This document shows, piece after piece, positions 47,626 through 59,970 of a stretch of 64,000 bases of DNA. Numbering within the stretch: the stretch's first letter is position 1; each line of letters starts with the position of its first letter. The DNA is from Cenococcum geophilum 1.58 (taxonomy: Eukaryota; Ascomycota; Dothideomycetes; Gloniales; Gloniaceae). Below the pieces are notes generated by a model. That model saw only the letters and a program-made list of their open reading frames with translations, was not told the DNA's origin and searched no databases. The stretch spans positions 1,146,100 through 1,210,099 of the forward strand of contig KV748229.1 in the NCBI GenBank assembly GCA_001692895.1. The letters are read 5' to 3'. The position numbers and the translations under genes were made by a program.

Positions 47626-47855
47626 CTTGGCGGTAATGCAATAGGGCTTAATAACGTAATGAGGCTTGACGGCAATGCAATGAGACTTGGTAATGTAATA
47701 AGACTCAATAATACAATGAGGCTTGGCGATGTGATAAGGCTCGGCAATGTGATGAGACTTAATAATATAATAAGGCTCAGTAACGTAATAAGGCTCGGCG
47801 GCAATGTAATGAAACTTAATAATGCAATAAGTCTTAGCGACGTAATAAGGCTCAG
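47600..47855 (+). repeat. Minisatellite, 18-bp units (AGGCTTGGCAATGTAATA type)
   Basis: About 14 imperfect 18-bp units. The period is a multiple of three, so long open frames appear on both strands (R-L-G/N-N-V-I/M repeats on +), which explains the apparent coding capacity. I do not call a gene. Confidence 0.85.
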
Positions 47856-47859
47856 GGCC

Positions 47860-48500
47860 GGGCAATAAGGGGAAGATTTAAGGTTGCTTGGTTACTAATG
47901 CCTGATAGCGAAATCCAACGGTATAGTACTGCTATTAAGGTGTTTTAATATAGGTAGGTTATATAAAGGTTTCGTCCGTAATATATCTAACATATTCCAA
48001 AAGTCTGCCTTTCGCTTGTCTTTAAGGTTAAATTTCTAGCCTATAATAAATTAAATGTTATAGTTAGTAAGAGCACGATAAATAACAGCATATTTTACCC
48101 TGTTGTTCTTAGAACCGTTAAATACNAAGTANTANNTAGTCCATTAACTTATATCTATTAGTGCCGGCTAATAAAGTGCCTTTAAAACGTACTAATATTA
48201 ATAATAGCCCTTTTATTTTATAGTATGATAAGCTTAATAGCAACAGGGTTTCGGTCTTTATAATTAAGTACATTTATCTAGCGGAGCTAGGTTTGCCAAT
48301 TATTCTAGTTAGTATTATATTATAGGTTAATTCAATATCTTACACTAATAGAAAAAGGTAAAAGGCAGATTAAATGGAATAATTAGGGTACGCTTTTCTT
48401 TACTATTAGGGATTTTGTATAGACGTCGCATAGCATACGGGTAGGAGCTGGTAGTCGTTAAGACGTTATAGGTAGTAGTAAAAGTTTTACACGGGATAGT
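47860..48500. repeat. Degraded repeat DNA
   Basis: TA-rich with a few undetermined bases at 48126-48136. Nothing identifiable. Confidence 0.4.
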
Positions 48501-51500
48501 AAGATCTTAAAAACCACTACTAACGGTTCCCCCTTATAGCAGACAACTACGTATATGCACTGCAACTGTGCAATTGGTAGATAAAAGCGGTAGTTATAAA
48601 TATTAGTTTATCTATTCTAATGCCGTCTTACTTTTTATAATAATTTAAGATATAAAGGGAGCTTTGGTTATGGGATAATCCTCTTATATACTAATTAGGC
48701 TTTTAGAATAATAAAGATGGCATATATATATAGTCTGTTAGTAAAGAGGATACACCTTAATAGGAATTGTTAATGTATATTAGGAACGAGAGTTGGTAGG
48801 GTTATAGGCTAGATTACTTAATAGGTGTTAAGGTAGTTAGTAGCCGGAGTAATATTAATCTAGATAAAATTTAAACTTTTTAAGGTTTAGTTAGTTATAA
48901 GGTGGTTAACACTAAGATAATGTATTATAAAATATTAAATAGTTACATATTGTCTATATATATATATATTATACTAAAATATACTCTTATTACAGGGGGT
49001 TGCTGCTTTAACTACACCAGCTACGCTATTTCTATTACATTATTATTAGCCTGCTAAGTAGGTTAGGCTTTAAACACTTTATAGAACTTATTAATTGTTA
49101 TCCTTTTAGTTATTATACGCCTCGCTAATATAACTATATTAATCGGGTTCCACTTATCCGTACTATACGTTGTTAACGTAGTGACTACTAGCGCTAGCTA
49201 TCCAGATCTAGCAGCTTGGCTAAACACTTGCACCTTTATATTTACTATTATCGCTAGTTTAAGCAGATAGACTCTGTGCGTAGAGACCAAATTTAGACCC
49301 TTTTCTTTAACTCTTCGGTTAATAATAAGAAACTAGACTATATTATTCTAGTAAGGACCGCCTATTAAAATATAAAACGCTTTATAGATGTCCTCCTAGT
49401 CTTTTAGGGATGTCCTAGACTCTATCTAGTAAACAGTTAAATATTTAGACTGGCTAAGCCTTTTATAGAAATACTATATTATATTATTAGTAACAGTTTA
49501 CTACTAGTCTAATGGCTAACTTATAAGGCGTAATAGCGTATATACCGCTAGTTCGTAACTGCTAAACAGTAGTCTTTTATTAGGATTCCTTTTAAGTACT
49601 TTATCAACGTATTTTATAATTTTATTTAGTTTTCTAGAGTTAGCAATTATGCTCTAATTCTTTTAAAGTGGATTCTTGTCTAAAGGTTTATTCTATTTTT
49701 TGCTGCGGAACTTGTTAACTATCCACCTTAGCTTTATTCCAACTTTTATTTTATCCTTCTACCACACATCCTACCACTTATCTCCTACCTTAGCCAGGCC
49801 TAGAAAGATAGTAAAAATTTTTAATAAGCGACCGGCTCCCTCTAGAAATTAATCTATATTAAAGACGGGTTCTTCTCCTTTTCTTTCTTTAGCTTTCCAG
49901 TGTCTAAAAGCTTTATTTAGCTATTCGAAAGCTTCTAGGGATGCTCTATGCCAGAGCTTCTTAATATATGGTTTAAATATTGAATCGTTTATTACATAGC
50001 AGTCTTAGTAGATGACCAGTGGTAGCTTATTAATTACCCTCCTATTAAACCATTGGTTTTCCCCCATCCTGCGCATAATTAAGACCTTTATAATTAAAGA
50101 GGAGTATTCTTTAAAGCCTGTAATAACCTTATTTGGAAGAGAAGAGTAATTAGCTGCTCTTAGCTTTTTATATTTAATTAACGCTTTAATATTGCAATTA
50201 TTAATTAATTTTATATTTGGGGAATCCGTCTAATTAGGGGCCCTAAAAATTTCTAAGGCGGGAATTAGACTCGTAAAACCTTCGCTGGTTAGTATACCGG
50301 AAGTAAACACTACTAAAGGTTAAGAGGTGTAGTAGGTTATTTTACTATTGCCGTCCTTATAAGACCGGCCCGGGCGTTAGAAGTGAGGAAATACTGCTTA
50401 ATTATTATATACTTATTTGGCAATTTTTATTAAATAACCTGTCTCTAACCTATCTATATAAAACTTATTAGCAAAAATCCCACTAACAATATAATAAGGA
50501 CCACCGTCTCTATGGAGATTAAAAATGGTTTTATACTGTTCCTAAGCGGTTTAGGTTGTTGCCTAAGTTTATAAGGTCATAATTATAAGATATAAAGCCA
50601 ATCTTAGGTCTATTTTCCACTAGACCACTTTACCTTCTCCTTTATATTTTATAGGTTTAAGAATGTCCCTATCTTTATCTATGAAATTATACTTCTTTAT
50701 ACTAGACCTAATAAAAGCTGTATAGCGTACGCGGACTTATAGTTTGCCTCTAGGAATAAAATTATTTAGTTCTGAGGTCTTAAACCATGATTTAACGTCT
50801 TTAACTGCTTGGGGCAGTAGATTCTGTCTAGTAATGTATATAGTTAGTCCTACTGGCCGGTTAAGAAATTTTCTGGCAATACTTCCCTTAACATAACAGC
50901 ACTGTGGCATGCTATCTATTTAACTTGGGCATCGGGCGTTAGGCGGCTGCGGGTGTTTATCTATATTAGGGGTAAGGTAGAGACTTTTATCTCTACCTTT
51001 TTAATTTTTCTAATTAAGCTAGTTAAGGTTAATCTTGGTTATTAACACGCTAGTATACTAGATTAAAAGTATTTAAAGTGTCTTACCTAAACCTATTATA
51101 TCCGCGAGAAAAGTCCTACCTAGGGTTGTATAATTAAGAAGAGTATAGGTAACACTAAGCAGCTAATATATTTATATAGCTTTACCCTTTTTTATACCGT
51201 ATAAGTAGAAGGTTATATTTTAAAGAGTGTTACAAATAGTTAATAGAAATAAGAGGAACTGTAGCGCCTTTACCCATAATATTAGGTTAATGTGTACTTC
51301 TTATACATCCTTTAGGTGATTAACTTCCTAATTAACCTCCTTAATTTTATCCTCATGCTTATCTTCCGGTTCCTTATTAGTTAAAATAGGGTTAATTAAG
51401 GCGTTGAAGTGGCGGCGCTCCTATATGCGGTTAAGATTAATTTCCCTAATATAAATTAGGTTAGGGTTATTATTTATATCCTTAAATAATATATTAATAA

Positions 51501-52250
51501 ATATTTCGCAATTAGACTTTGGCCATTTATTATACTATCCTTTTATTTCATTCTATGGTATTATCTTAAATGTTTGCACTTTATCTAGATTTACGCCTTT
51601 TAAGAGCTCCAATTTATCTAGTAGGGGCTGGTCTTTACTATTACGGGTCTAGCTATAAGCAGTTTTAATTATAACCGGCCGTACGGCTGATGATGCATTA
51701 GTAGGTATAGGTGGCGTAGACTTTAGGGTTAACTGCTTATAACTACTTTAACCTAGGGCAGGTGTGTCTGTTCTTCTCCTAGTCGGCACTAGTTATATAA
51801 TATCAGGGTTAAAGTTAAACTCGGAATCACCCTTATTAAATCTTATACCTATAAATGTATATTAGATAACTCTATATAATATTATATAATCTTATAAATT
51901 ATAAAGTTTCTTACGCTTTATAATCCGATTAGGATCTTTAACTCCAATTATAATTATATTAAGTCCGGCCTTTTTTATAGAAAGCACTATAAATGCTAGG
52001 TTTATGTGGTTAAGAATTAGTATACTAGTAGTTAGATCTACTATAGTCTAGCTATCCCTATATTTATCCGCCAAAAAGTTTTTACTTATCGCGGCCTGTA
52101 GCTTATTATATCTATAGTAATATATATTAATTTTCTTTAGAGAATCGGACAACAGATGCTTATGCTTAGTTTTTAATATAAATCCGTATAGAATGGGGGC
52201 CCTAGTAAATGGCGTTTTGTCTAGGTAACTATACACAGCAAAGCTCATTT
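48500..52250 (-). pseudogene. SNF2-type helicase-like protein, RIP-degraded
   Basis: Reading the minus strand from an ATG near 52248 downward, with stops mostly in place of Gln/Trp/Arg-compatible codons, gives a long protein remnant. Near 51120-51070 it shows TLGRTFLADIIGLGKTL, which fits helicase motif I of SNF2 proteins (L-A-D-x-x-G-L-G-K-T). Further on, MRRMGENQWFNRRVINKLP (about 50070-50015) fits the M-R-R-T..W segment that follows the first helicase lobe. Helicase C-terminal motifs are not clear. Such SNF2-like genes are carried by repeat-rich fungal regions. Whether this was a host gene duplicate or mobile-element cargo is not decidable here. 40-60-residue stretches survive, e.g. at 52048-52248. 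Confidence 0.45.
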
Positions 52251-53200
52251 TATAAAATGGTGTAGGTATAGTATTTAGCTATTATAGGGCTTTAATAGAT
52301 AGATTACCGAGCACCTAGGCAGCCTTAGAGGTTGCCCTTAATTTAGATAAGTTAACAGACTGCTTTTTAGAAGACAAGGCGCTACGCTTTTAAATAGCAT
52401 TAGTTATTGTAACCTCCACGCCTCTATATCTGTTGGTTGTTACATATTGCTATATAGATTTTTTAGCAGCAATAGTAAAAGCTTTAAACTCTAATGGCAG
52501 ATCGGATCTCTTAAACACGTGCCCATACTTAGTATTAAGAAGGTTAAAGACTATACGCTTAACTCTATTTCGTATAGGTCCGGACGTTAGCAACCTACCG
52601 CTAGACGCTTTATTAATTTCGCTAGTATAGTATTAGAGGATTTTACTGTATGTTTTTTCGTTAATTATAAGTCCTTGCTGCAGCTTTGAACCACTTATTT
52701 GCGATAAGTTCTTATTAGTTATAGTAGTTAAGTACTAACTAGATTCTGGATGTGGCGCCGCTATTATAGTTAGGGACCCTATATATTTATAAGCGGGTGA
52801 AAGCTTAATATAGAATAGTATGGAGTGATTTATAAAGATAGTGGAGCGGATAATATATTAGATAATTAGCAATAATATAATAAGATAATCCTAACAGTTA
52901 TAATAAGAAGGTATGCTAATGGTGTTAATTTAAGACAATAGCAGATGCTAATAAGAGTAATTTAAAAGCGATGCGAGAAATAAAATAGAATGCAAGTCTT
53001 AACGCGAGAAGTAGGATAAGATGTAAGCTTTAATGTAGGCAGTAGAACGAAATATAAAACTTAGAGTAAGAAATAGAACAAAAGGTGCGTGGCGAGATAA
53101 GATATAAGATTTGCGCTGCTAATTAAGTGAATAATAATAAGAGAGCTAATGATTCTATTCTTTGTGTTATGACTGGTTAGTAAAGTAGCTCTGGAGAGGT
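52251..53200. repeat. Degraded repeat DNA upstream of helicase remnant
   Basis: TA-rich. One 65-codon open frame (52433-52630, + strand) has no domain. No gene supported. Confidence 0.35.
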
Positions 53201-53204
53201 AGGG

Positions 53205-53540
53205 AAATAAGTTTAGGACAATCTAAGATATTAAAAAATGTCTAAGATTGTACGAAAAAGTGAAATATAATATAGCATTTTATTCCGTAAGTGTAAGGTA
53301 AGGCAAAATGCATGGCAGAGAGAGGTAGGGGGATAATCTAAGACATTATAAAAGGTCCAAGATTGTATAAAAAAAAGTGAAATATAATATAGTATTTTAT
53401 CCCATAAGCGCAAGATAAGGTAAAGTGTATAGTAGAGAGAGGTAGGGGGATAATCTAAGACATTATAAAAAGTCTAAGATTGTACAAAACAAAGTGAAAT
53501 ATAATATGGTATTTTATCCCACAAGTGTAAGATAAGGCTT
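53205..53540. repeat. 117-bp tandem repeat, about 2.8 units
   Basis: The word AATCTAAGA recurs at 53219, 53335 and 53452 (periods 116 and 117 bp) within longer matching units that include AGTGAAATATAATAT and GGTAGGGGGATAATC. Units two and three are closest to each other. Confidence 0.8.
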
Positions 53541-54125
53541 TAGGATACCCTTTTACCCAAAGTATAACCTATTTTTAAGCTATGTTACTAATAAAGCAAC
53601 TTTTTTTTAGATAAGCTGTTATGTCTACTACACAGGCAACCTAAAACTAGTATCCTAGATCCCACTTATAGCTACTACGCCTTATATTAAAGATATTCGC
53701 TAGACTTATTTATATATAGGTCCCGTAGTCCGAATTATATGTTGAGCTATCTACAATATAGCTATTGTTACTCTAGCCCTATAACACCGTACTCTCATTT
53801 ATGCACCTTTTTCTTTTATTTCCTGCCATTGTCCGCTTAATCTTTTAAACTTCTATAGCCGCCTAAACCAACACTGTAGCCTCTTTGTCTTTAAAAACAT
53901 AACTACGTTAAGCTTAGCTTAGCCTTAATTTCTCTTTAAAAATATAGCTACATTAAGCTTGCCTTGGCCTTAATTTCTTTAAATGCATACTGCCTAGAAA
54001 TATATCCCGCCTTATATGACTATTATAAGCTCTACCTATAATATGGCGTCTGGTACCCTAGCGCGGAGTAGGCTCTCTTAAAAGCTGCATTATAATGCCT
54101 TTTAGAGACTAGACACCTAAAGCTT
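53541..54125. repeat. Degraded DNA before transposase remnant
   Basis: TA-rich. A duplicated piece near 53890-53985 (CTACGTTAAGCTTAGCTTAGCCTTAATTTC and a near copy about 50 bp on) is visible. No gene. Confidence 0.35.
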
Positions 54126-57100
54126 CTTTAGCCGCTATAAATAAGGGAGATGCCAATATGTAGATCGACGGTGGTATACCGGGTGGAGATAGCCCTAATC
54201 TTTACGAGCTGGGGTGGGATATTAAGGTTAAGCTGGCCGATCTACAGACTGACCTAAATAACCCGTTCTTTTCTGCTAAATTATTTAAAGAGCTCTAACT
54301 GTATTTTAGCTCTCCGCACCCTAGTAGTATATAGGCTCGTGCTAATATATCTGTTTAACAGGAAACCGGAGGTGTTAAAAGGAATTCTAGAAATGAACTT
54401 TTGAAAGCCGTTAAAGATAAGTAGTTAGCCTGCGAGATATAGGCTTTCTATTTAGTTACTTCGCGGGCTTTAAATTATCTATATTGTTGCTAATACCCAT
54501 TGTCCGGCCTAACCCTTTAGCGTTACCCTAATGACGAATATAAGACTTCCGGGCGGTAGCTTAAGTTAGATATTAGTTAGAACTTTATATACCTAAGACC
54601 GGATATTATAGTTCTAAGTGCTAACTTATTTAGTTATCTTAACTTAACTAGCACTACCCTTAATTCTCCCTTTTTTCTTGCTATGGCTTATATAGAAATA
54701 ACGGAATCGTAGGTTTAGATAGCTAATATTATCGGGCTCTGTAACATTAGTAGTAAATAATATCTTCGCCGTAGCTATAGTTCTGTAGCTATCGCCTAAG
54801 AATACTATATATTGTTATTTAGACGGATAAAGGTTTTTTGGGTACTATTGAGTCTTTAGTTTATAGTTCGGCTGCTTTGGACTCTTTTAAGTCCTTAAAC
54901 TCGGTATTAAGCTTGGTATTAAGCTAGTTACACTTATGCTTTAGCGTCTAGTTTGGTTGCCTTAGACTCTTAAGTCCTTAAACTTAGTGTTAAGCTAGTT
55001 ATACTTGCGCTTTAGTATAACTAGTTCTAGCAAGAAAATAAGAGGTATACTCTTAGCAGCTATAAAGCTAAGCCACTCAGATTAAATACCGGCAATTAAC
55101 CGTTAGTACTATAACACGCACTCTTTACGCCTGGAAATAATACCACATTATTTAATATATAATTAGCGATAATACAGCGGAGCTGTCTATAGTGTTTTTA
55201 TACCCCTAAGAGTTACGGCGGCCTTTACTAACACCTACGGTGCTATAAAAGGCGGCTGCCTAGCCACTAATACGTCTATAAAAAAATACGTAAAGAGAGA
55301 TATAATACTCGCACGTTTATTATAGCCCGACTACTTATAATTCGCGATTAATTCTACTACTCTAACTAGTTAAATAACGCGTAATTGTAACTAGATGGTA
55401 TAAACACGGATACTAATAAGTACGCTCTGGTGGCGGTAGAATATAAGTAGAATGCCTACCCGGTGCCTCCGTGCGGTATACCACATTAGAAAAGCGTCCT
55501 ATCGTTATTATTATTACTTAGAGTAGAGATATTTAAAGCAACTAAGAATATAAAGGCGGGTGAACCAATTTTATGCGAGACCGATAATAATGTATAGTAA
55601 GTTAACCAGACAATTTTAGATATTACTATATAATAATATAATAATAGCCAAAGTATACTATACAATCCTTTTTATTTAGAGTTTAATTACGCCTTTTTAA
55701 TATAGCTGCACCGCATTTGCTGTATAAAGGAAGATGTTAACACACTGCTTAAAGACACCCGCCTTAGCCCACTTTATAGCCTACTTAGCTTCTAATCTAT
55801 AAATTAATGGGAGGAACTAATTACCGCTATTTTATTTGGTATATAAGACGAATAATGGCTCTAATTAGAGTGTAAGGTGGAATTAAACATTGAAGGCTCT
55901 AAGCAGAGGAAATACTATATTCTTTATTAGGATATTATAAATATAATTACCTTTTTAATTAGCTATTAACCCTTTAAAGATGTACTGGCATATGTACTAA
56001 AGAGACTCTATAATGCTAATAATTACTAAGTCTATAACGAGCTATATAGCGGTGACTGGTAGTAGAAGATATAAGGTAAGGTTCCTAGCGGTGCTATAGT
56101 AGTTCCTATACTTATAGCAGTCGATAAGACCTAGCTAATAATACACTATGGCGATAAATTGGCCTGGCCGGTATATCTTACTATTGGTAATCTTAACTAA
56201 CAAGTTTGACGCCGACAGATATCCCCTATAAATATTCTTGTTGGTTTTATGCTAGTTGTTAAAGAAAAGGATAATAATATAAAAAGTAAAGCCTATTATA
56301 AGGCGATAAGAACTATACTTAAACGTAAGTCCTGCTTTAGTATTCTAATGCTATATTTTATAAACTAAAATATAATAGTAATTAAGCATCTTACAGAAAG
56401 CGGCATAGACCTTTAATATGCGGATAATTTTATGCGACGATGTTATCCAATTATATGTGGAATAATGGCAGACTATAAAGAATAAGTGCTGCTTATAGGT
56501 GTTAAAAGCTAATAGCACTGCACTATGTGCTAGGTCCCCCCTTTAAAGCGTAAGAACTTAACCAAGAAATAATACCCGCTATGCACCTATAAGGAGATAA
56601 GAAGATAGATTAAACGCTAGTAACTAGAGAACATTCTTTTATCCTTAGATAACTGGGTATACCCAGTAGAATATTTCGCGTGGCACTATCGCCTATTTAA
56701 CATCTATAAGGGCATAATGGTAGATGTTCTATATTAGCTTCTAAAGGGTATTGTTATATGACTTATTAAATGGGTACGGAAACTAGTAGGCGATGTCGTC
56801 TAGCTAAAAAGAAAGAGAAGAGGGATAAAGACAACTATAACAAATATGTCTGCGGAGGCTTAGCTTAATTAGCGTTTTAGATAAGTCCTAGCTTTTATAG
56901 GGCTAAAACGGTTTAATAATCTGTTATTTAGTAAAGTTACTTAATGGATAGGTGATGAATAAAAAGCCATAGTTCGTTAACTTATTGCTATGCTAGCCCT
57001 ACTGCTGTCGTCTAGGGAATTATATGCTATGCATTTTATAAGAGCCGTATACAACTTCGTTATTATAGCTTAGTATCGCACCTATAATGAGGAGACACTA

Positions 57101-58330
57101 CGATATATGTACTACGCCCTATATCGAATTAATATGCTTAAAGGCGTGTTTTAAAGTTTCCGTCTAAAGGTAAAGGATTCTGATATGGGCCATTTTAATA
57201 TATCAAAATTCCATGCCCTTGTATATTTTAAGGAAAATATCCGCCTATACGGATGCGTAGATGGGTACTACACTGGCGTAAATGGCGAAGCTGGACACCG
57301 TTACATTGTTAAGGCGTTTTATAACTTAATAAATAAACGGGATTTGCTATCTTAAATCTGCTCTTATAATTTAAGATAGGTAGCAGTACTAGCAATAGAA
57401 GACGAAATAGCTTTTATGAATAGTGATTCTGTACTATAGTCTTCCTAGCGTCTAGAGGTATAGGTTACTTAACTAATATAGCATTTAGCAGTTGCAAAGC
57501 TTTGGTAGCCTTTAGAAGATATAGATAGGGCAACAGATCTTGTTTAGAGGCGTCTTAGGTTAAAGACGTGGCTTTATATATATTATATAGCAAACTGCTA
57601 TAAAATCCCAGGGTTTCTAAACGGTATTATGGTATTTGTCCGAGAGTATAGGCGAAAACTATAAGGCGAATGTGCCTAGAACTCCGATATGGACCGGAAA
57701 GAGAAGGATCCTTCATGGGTTAAGCACCTGCTTGTTAAAATATATCCATCTATCCGCTATTAAAAACGAGACGGAAAAAATGCAACCGACCTTAAGGCCC
57801 AAATTAGTGAGGTAGTATGTTGCGTACTAGATTGGTAATGTTCTAACTAGTGGAGGTATAATTACGTATAGGTCTAAGAGTATATAGATAACAACGACCG
57901 TATTAGAAAGGGCCGCATATTGTTAGGTAGAAGACTTATAGGCTAGCTTTAGCTAATTGTTACTATTCTAGATATTAAAAGGTTAGATAAGTATGGTGTA
58001 TACGTATAGTATACTAAAGCTATAGTAGAGCTGCTTTAGCTATTGAATTATGGACTGCCGTATCTAACACACGGCATAGTTAAGGTGAAAAGGTGGCCGC
58101 GCTTAAGCGTAAATACTAGGTAAGTACTTAGAGGTAGTTGCTTTTATTTAATGCCATCTATTCTATAAAGCGCGTATATTATTCCAGCCGCTACTTCTTG
58201 TCTAGATTTATACTATATTAATAATTATATTGATTAGGACTAATATAATACTCTATACTTAGACAACTTTCTTAAAGAAGGAACCCGTATCGCGTTATTA
58301 TATAGAAGCTAGGACAAATAGCAAAAGCAG
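54126..58330 (+). pseudogene. Plavaka-like DNA transposase, RIP-degraded
   Basis: A long + strand reading broken by stops. Segments fit the Plavaka group of fungal CACTA-related transposases: a D-K-T-x-L-T/I-x-x-x-G-D-K-x-A-W-P-V-Y-L-T-I-G-N pattern near 56125-56200, then an A-D-Y-x-E-Q segment near 56470, and GHFNISKFHALVYF..NIRLYG..DGYYTGV, ending YNLINKRD, near 57190-57345. A C-terminal part with a PAATS..LYYINNYID pattern lies near 58175-58235. Family assignment rests on recalled motif patterns, not a search. No terminal repeat on the left was found; the right end may be the repeat arm ending at 58940. Confidence 0.5.
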
Positions 58331-58365
58331 CTAAGCTAGTATAGAACCTATATAAGACTATATGG

Positions 58366-58455
58366 GACTATATAAGATTGTATAAGATTGTATAAGATTG
58401 TATAAGATTGTATAAGATTGTATAAGATTGTATAAGATTATATAAGATTATATAA
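58366..58455. repeat. 10-bp tandem repeat (TATAAGATTG)
   Basis: Eight to nine units of TATAAGATTG, with one or two variants at the ends (TATAAGATTA). Confidence 0.9.
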
Positions 58456-58559
58456 AATTATTTTGATCCTAATATATATTATAAGCTAGTATACTATAGG
58501 CTAAGAAAATAGTAAAAATTCATTTGCGTAATTGGTATATAACTTTAAAATAATATATT

Positions 58560-58940
58560 ATATTACCTTAATTACATGTCAAGGAATGTGCAGTTGGCTT
58601 TTAAAGTTGTTAAGTTGGTTAACTGCGTGTTATTTAAATTTTAAGTTAGTTAATTGCATGTTAAGGAATATGCAGTTAGCTTTTAAAGTTGTTAAGTAGG
58701 TTAACTGCGTGTTATTTAACTTTTAAATATGTTAAGTTGGTTAATTACGTATTAAGTTAGTTAAGTTGCATGTCAAGTTAGTTAATTGCGTGTTAAGTTG
58801 GTTAAGTTGTATATTAAGTTAGTCAATTGCGTGTTAAGTTGGTTAATTGCGTGTCGAGTTAATTAAATTGCATGTCAATTACGCGAAACGCGAAAAACAA
58901 AGTCTACTTGAATCTCATCCTGCGAATATTTTCCCGATGT
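58560..58940 (-). repeat. Left arm of inverted repeat with subrepeats
   Basis: Subrepeats of about 15-25 bp (core TTAAGTTGGTTAATTGCGTG) occupy 58560-58880, followed by TTACGCGAAACGCG and a unique end finishing TTTTCCCGATGT at 58940. The last 30 bp are identical, in inverted orientation, to 63788-63817, and the subrepeats also match. It resembles the subterminal-repeat structure of a large DNA transposon end. Confidence 0.75.
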
Positions 58941-59284
58941 AAAACTAGTTAAACTATAGAATAAGGGGTAGTTAAGTTATATAGTTATATTATAAGTTTG
59001 GAATATAGAAATGTAGGAATATAAGAACGTGACGTACCAACGTACTAACGTACTAACGTACTCAGTATATTTCTTAGGCATAGTATTATATATTTAAAGG
59101 ACTACAGTTTTTACCTAGATAGTTCTCTTCCTTATAGTAAATCTCTAAATATAATTAGAGTTATTTAAAGGAGGGGGATAAAGTATAGCTATTATATAAA
59201 AATTTCGTAAGTTAAAAACTAAGTAAGAAGTTAGAATACATTAGACTAGGACTATTTAAAATTATAATAATTTTTTTAGAAGTT
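58941..59284. repeat. Degraded DNA between repeat arm and gypsy end
   Basis: TA-rich with a short AACGTACT triplication near 59037-59062. Reads weakly as gypsy integrase on the + strand. No intact gene. Confidence 0.35.
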
Positions 59285-59778
59285 ATATATAGACTTAATT
59301 TAAAAATAAAAATAAAGATCTACCCTATATAGTATATTATAATACTAGAGCTAGCGCATAAAGACGCAAAGCTACTAGTTTACGAAGTAGATATATATAG
59401 AGGAAAGGAAGAAGACAAATAGCAAGTTTTAAAGATTATTAATTATAAGAATATTAATAATAAAACGCAGTATAAAGTTAAGTGAGTAGGCTATAATAAG
59501 ACTACCTAGGAGCTATTGTAGAATTTAAAGAAAGCTATAGGAAAGGTATAGGAGTATTAAAAGAGAGTAAGTTAGGCAATATTAAGAAGAAGCTAAAAAT
59601 AAAGGGATTAGTTAAAGGTAATAGATAAGCTAGATTATCTAAGGGATCTACCACTAGCGTATAAGCTGTTTCCGCCTCTTCTTAACTAGAATCCTTTTTA
59701 GCCTTCTCTACCTTAAGATTAAAAAGACCTTACTCTACTAAATAAAGCTCTTTAGAGTGTACCTTTTTATAACCCTTT
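59285..59778 (+). pseudogene. Gypsy chromovirus pol 3' end with chromodomain
   Basis: On the + strand at about 59420-59580 the reading gives a chromodomain (VLKIINYKNINNKT, YKVK, VGYNKTT, ELLQNLKKAIGKVQ) with a basic tail (RVSQAILRRS) after it. It ends within about 80 bp of the LTR at 59779, the normal spacing for a polyprotein end and 3' LTR. Confidence 0.6.
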
Positions 59779-59970
59779 TGTTACGGCACTGACTTAACGC
59801 ATACTATTTTATACTATCTCGTACTATTTCCTACTATTAGCTAGTCCACCACTAATAACTTAGCGGCCGGCCCTACTATTTATATACAATACCCCCTTTC
59901 TACCTTCTTCCCCTCTTTATACTATAACGTAGTTATTTAGTCTACTTTATTATAGCACTATAATAGTTTA
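59779..59970 (+). repeat. Gypsy LTR between two gypsy coding remnants
   Basis: Starts TGTTACGGCACTGAC, identical in its first 15 bases to the solo LTR at 4499. The right border is estimated from a TGGTATC primer-site-like word near 59971-59977. pol remnants end just before it and gag begins after it, so one LTR may serve two tandem elements. Confidence 0.55.

Noticed and set aside
47497..47868. Open frames of 72-122 codons on both strands
   Set aside because: Product of an 18-bp repeat whose period is divisible by three; no non-repeat protein sequence of note.
53205..53540. CRISPR-like array
   Set aside because: The repeats are 117-bp contiguous units without unique spacers, in a eukaryotic genome; it is a simple tandem repeat.
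58366..58455. Telomere-like repeat
   Set aside because: The unit TATAAGATTG is not the fungal TTAGGG telomere repeat and the array is internal.
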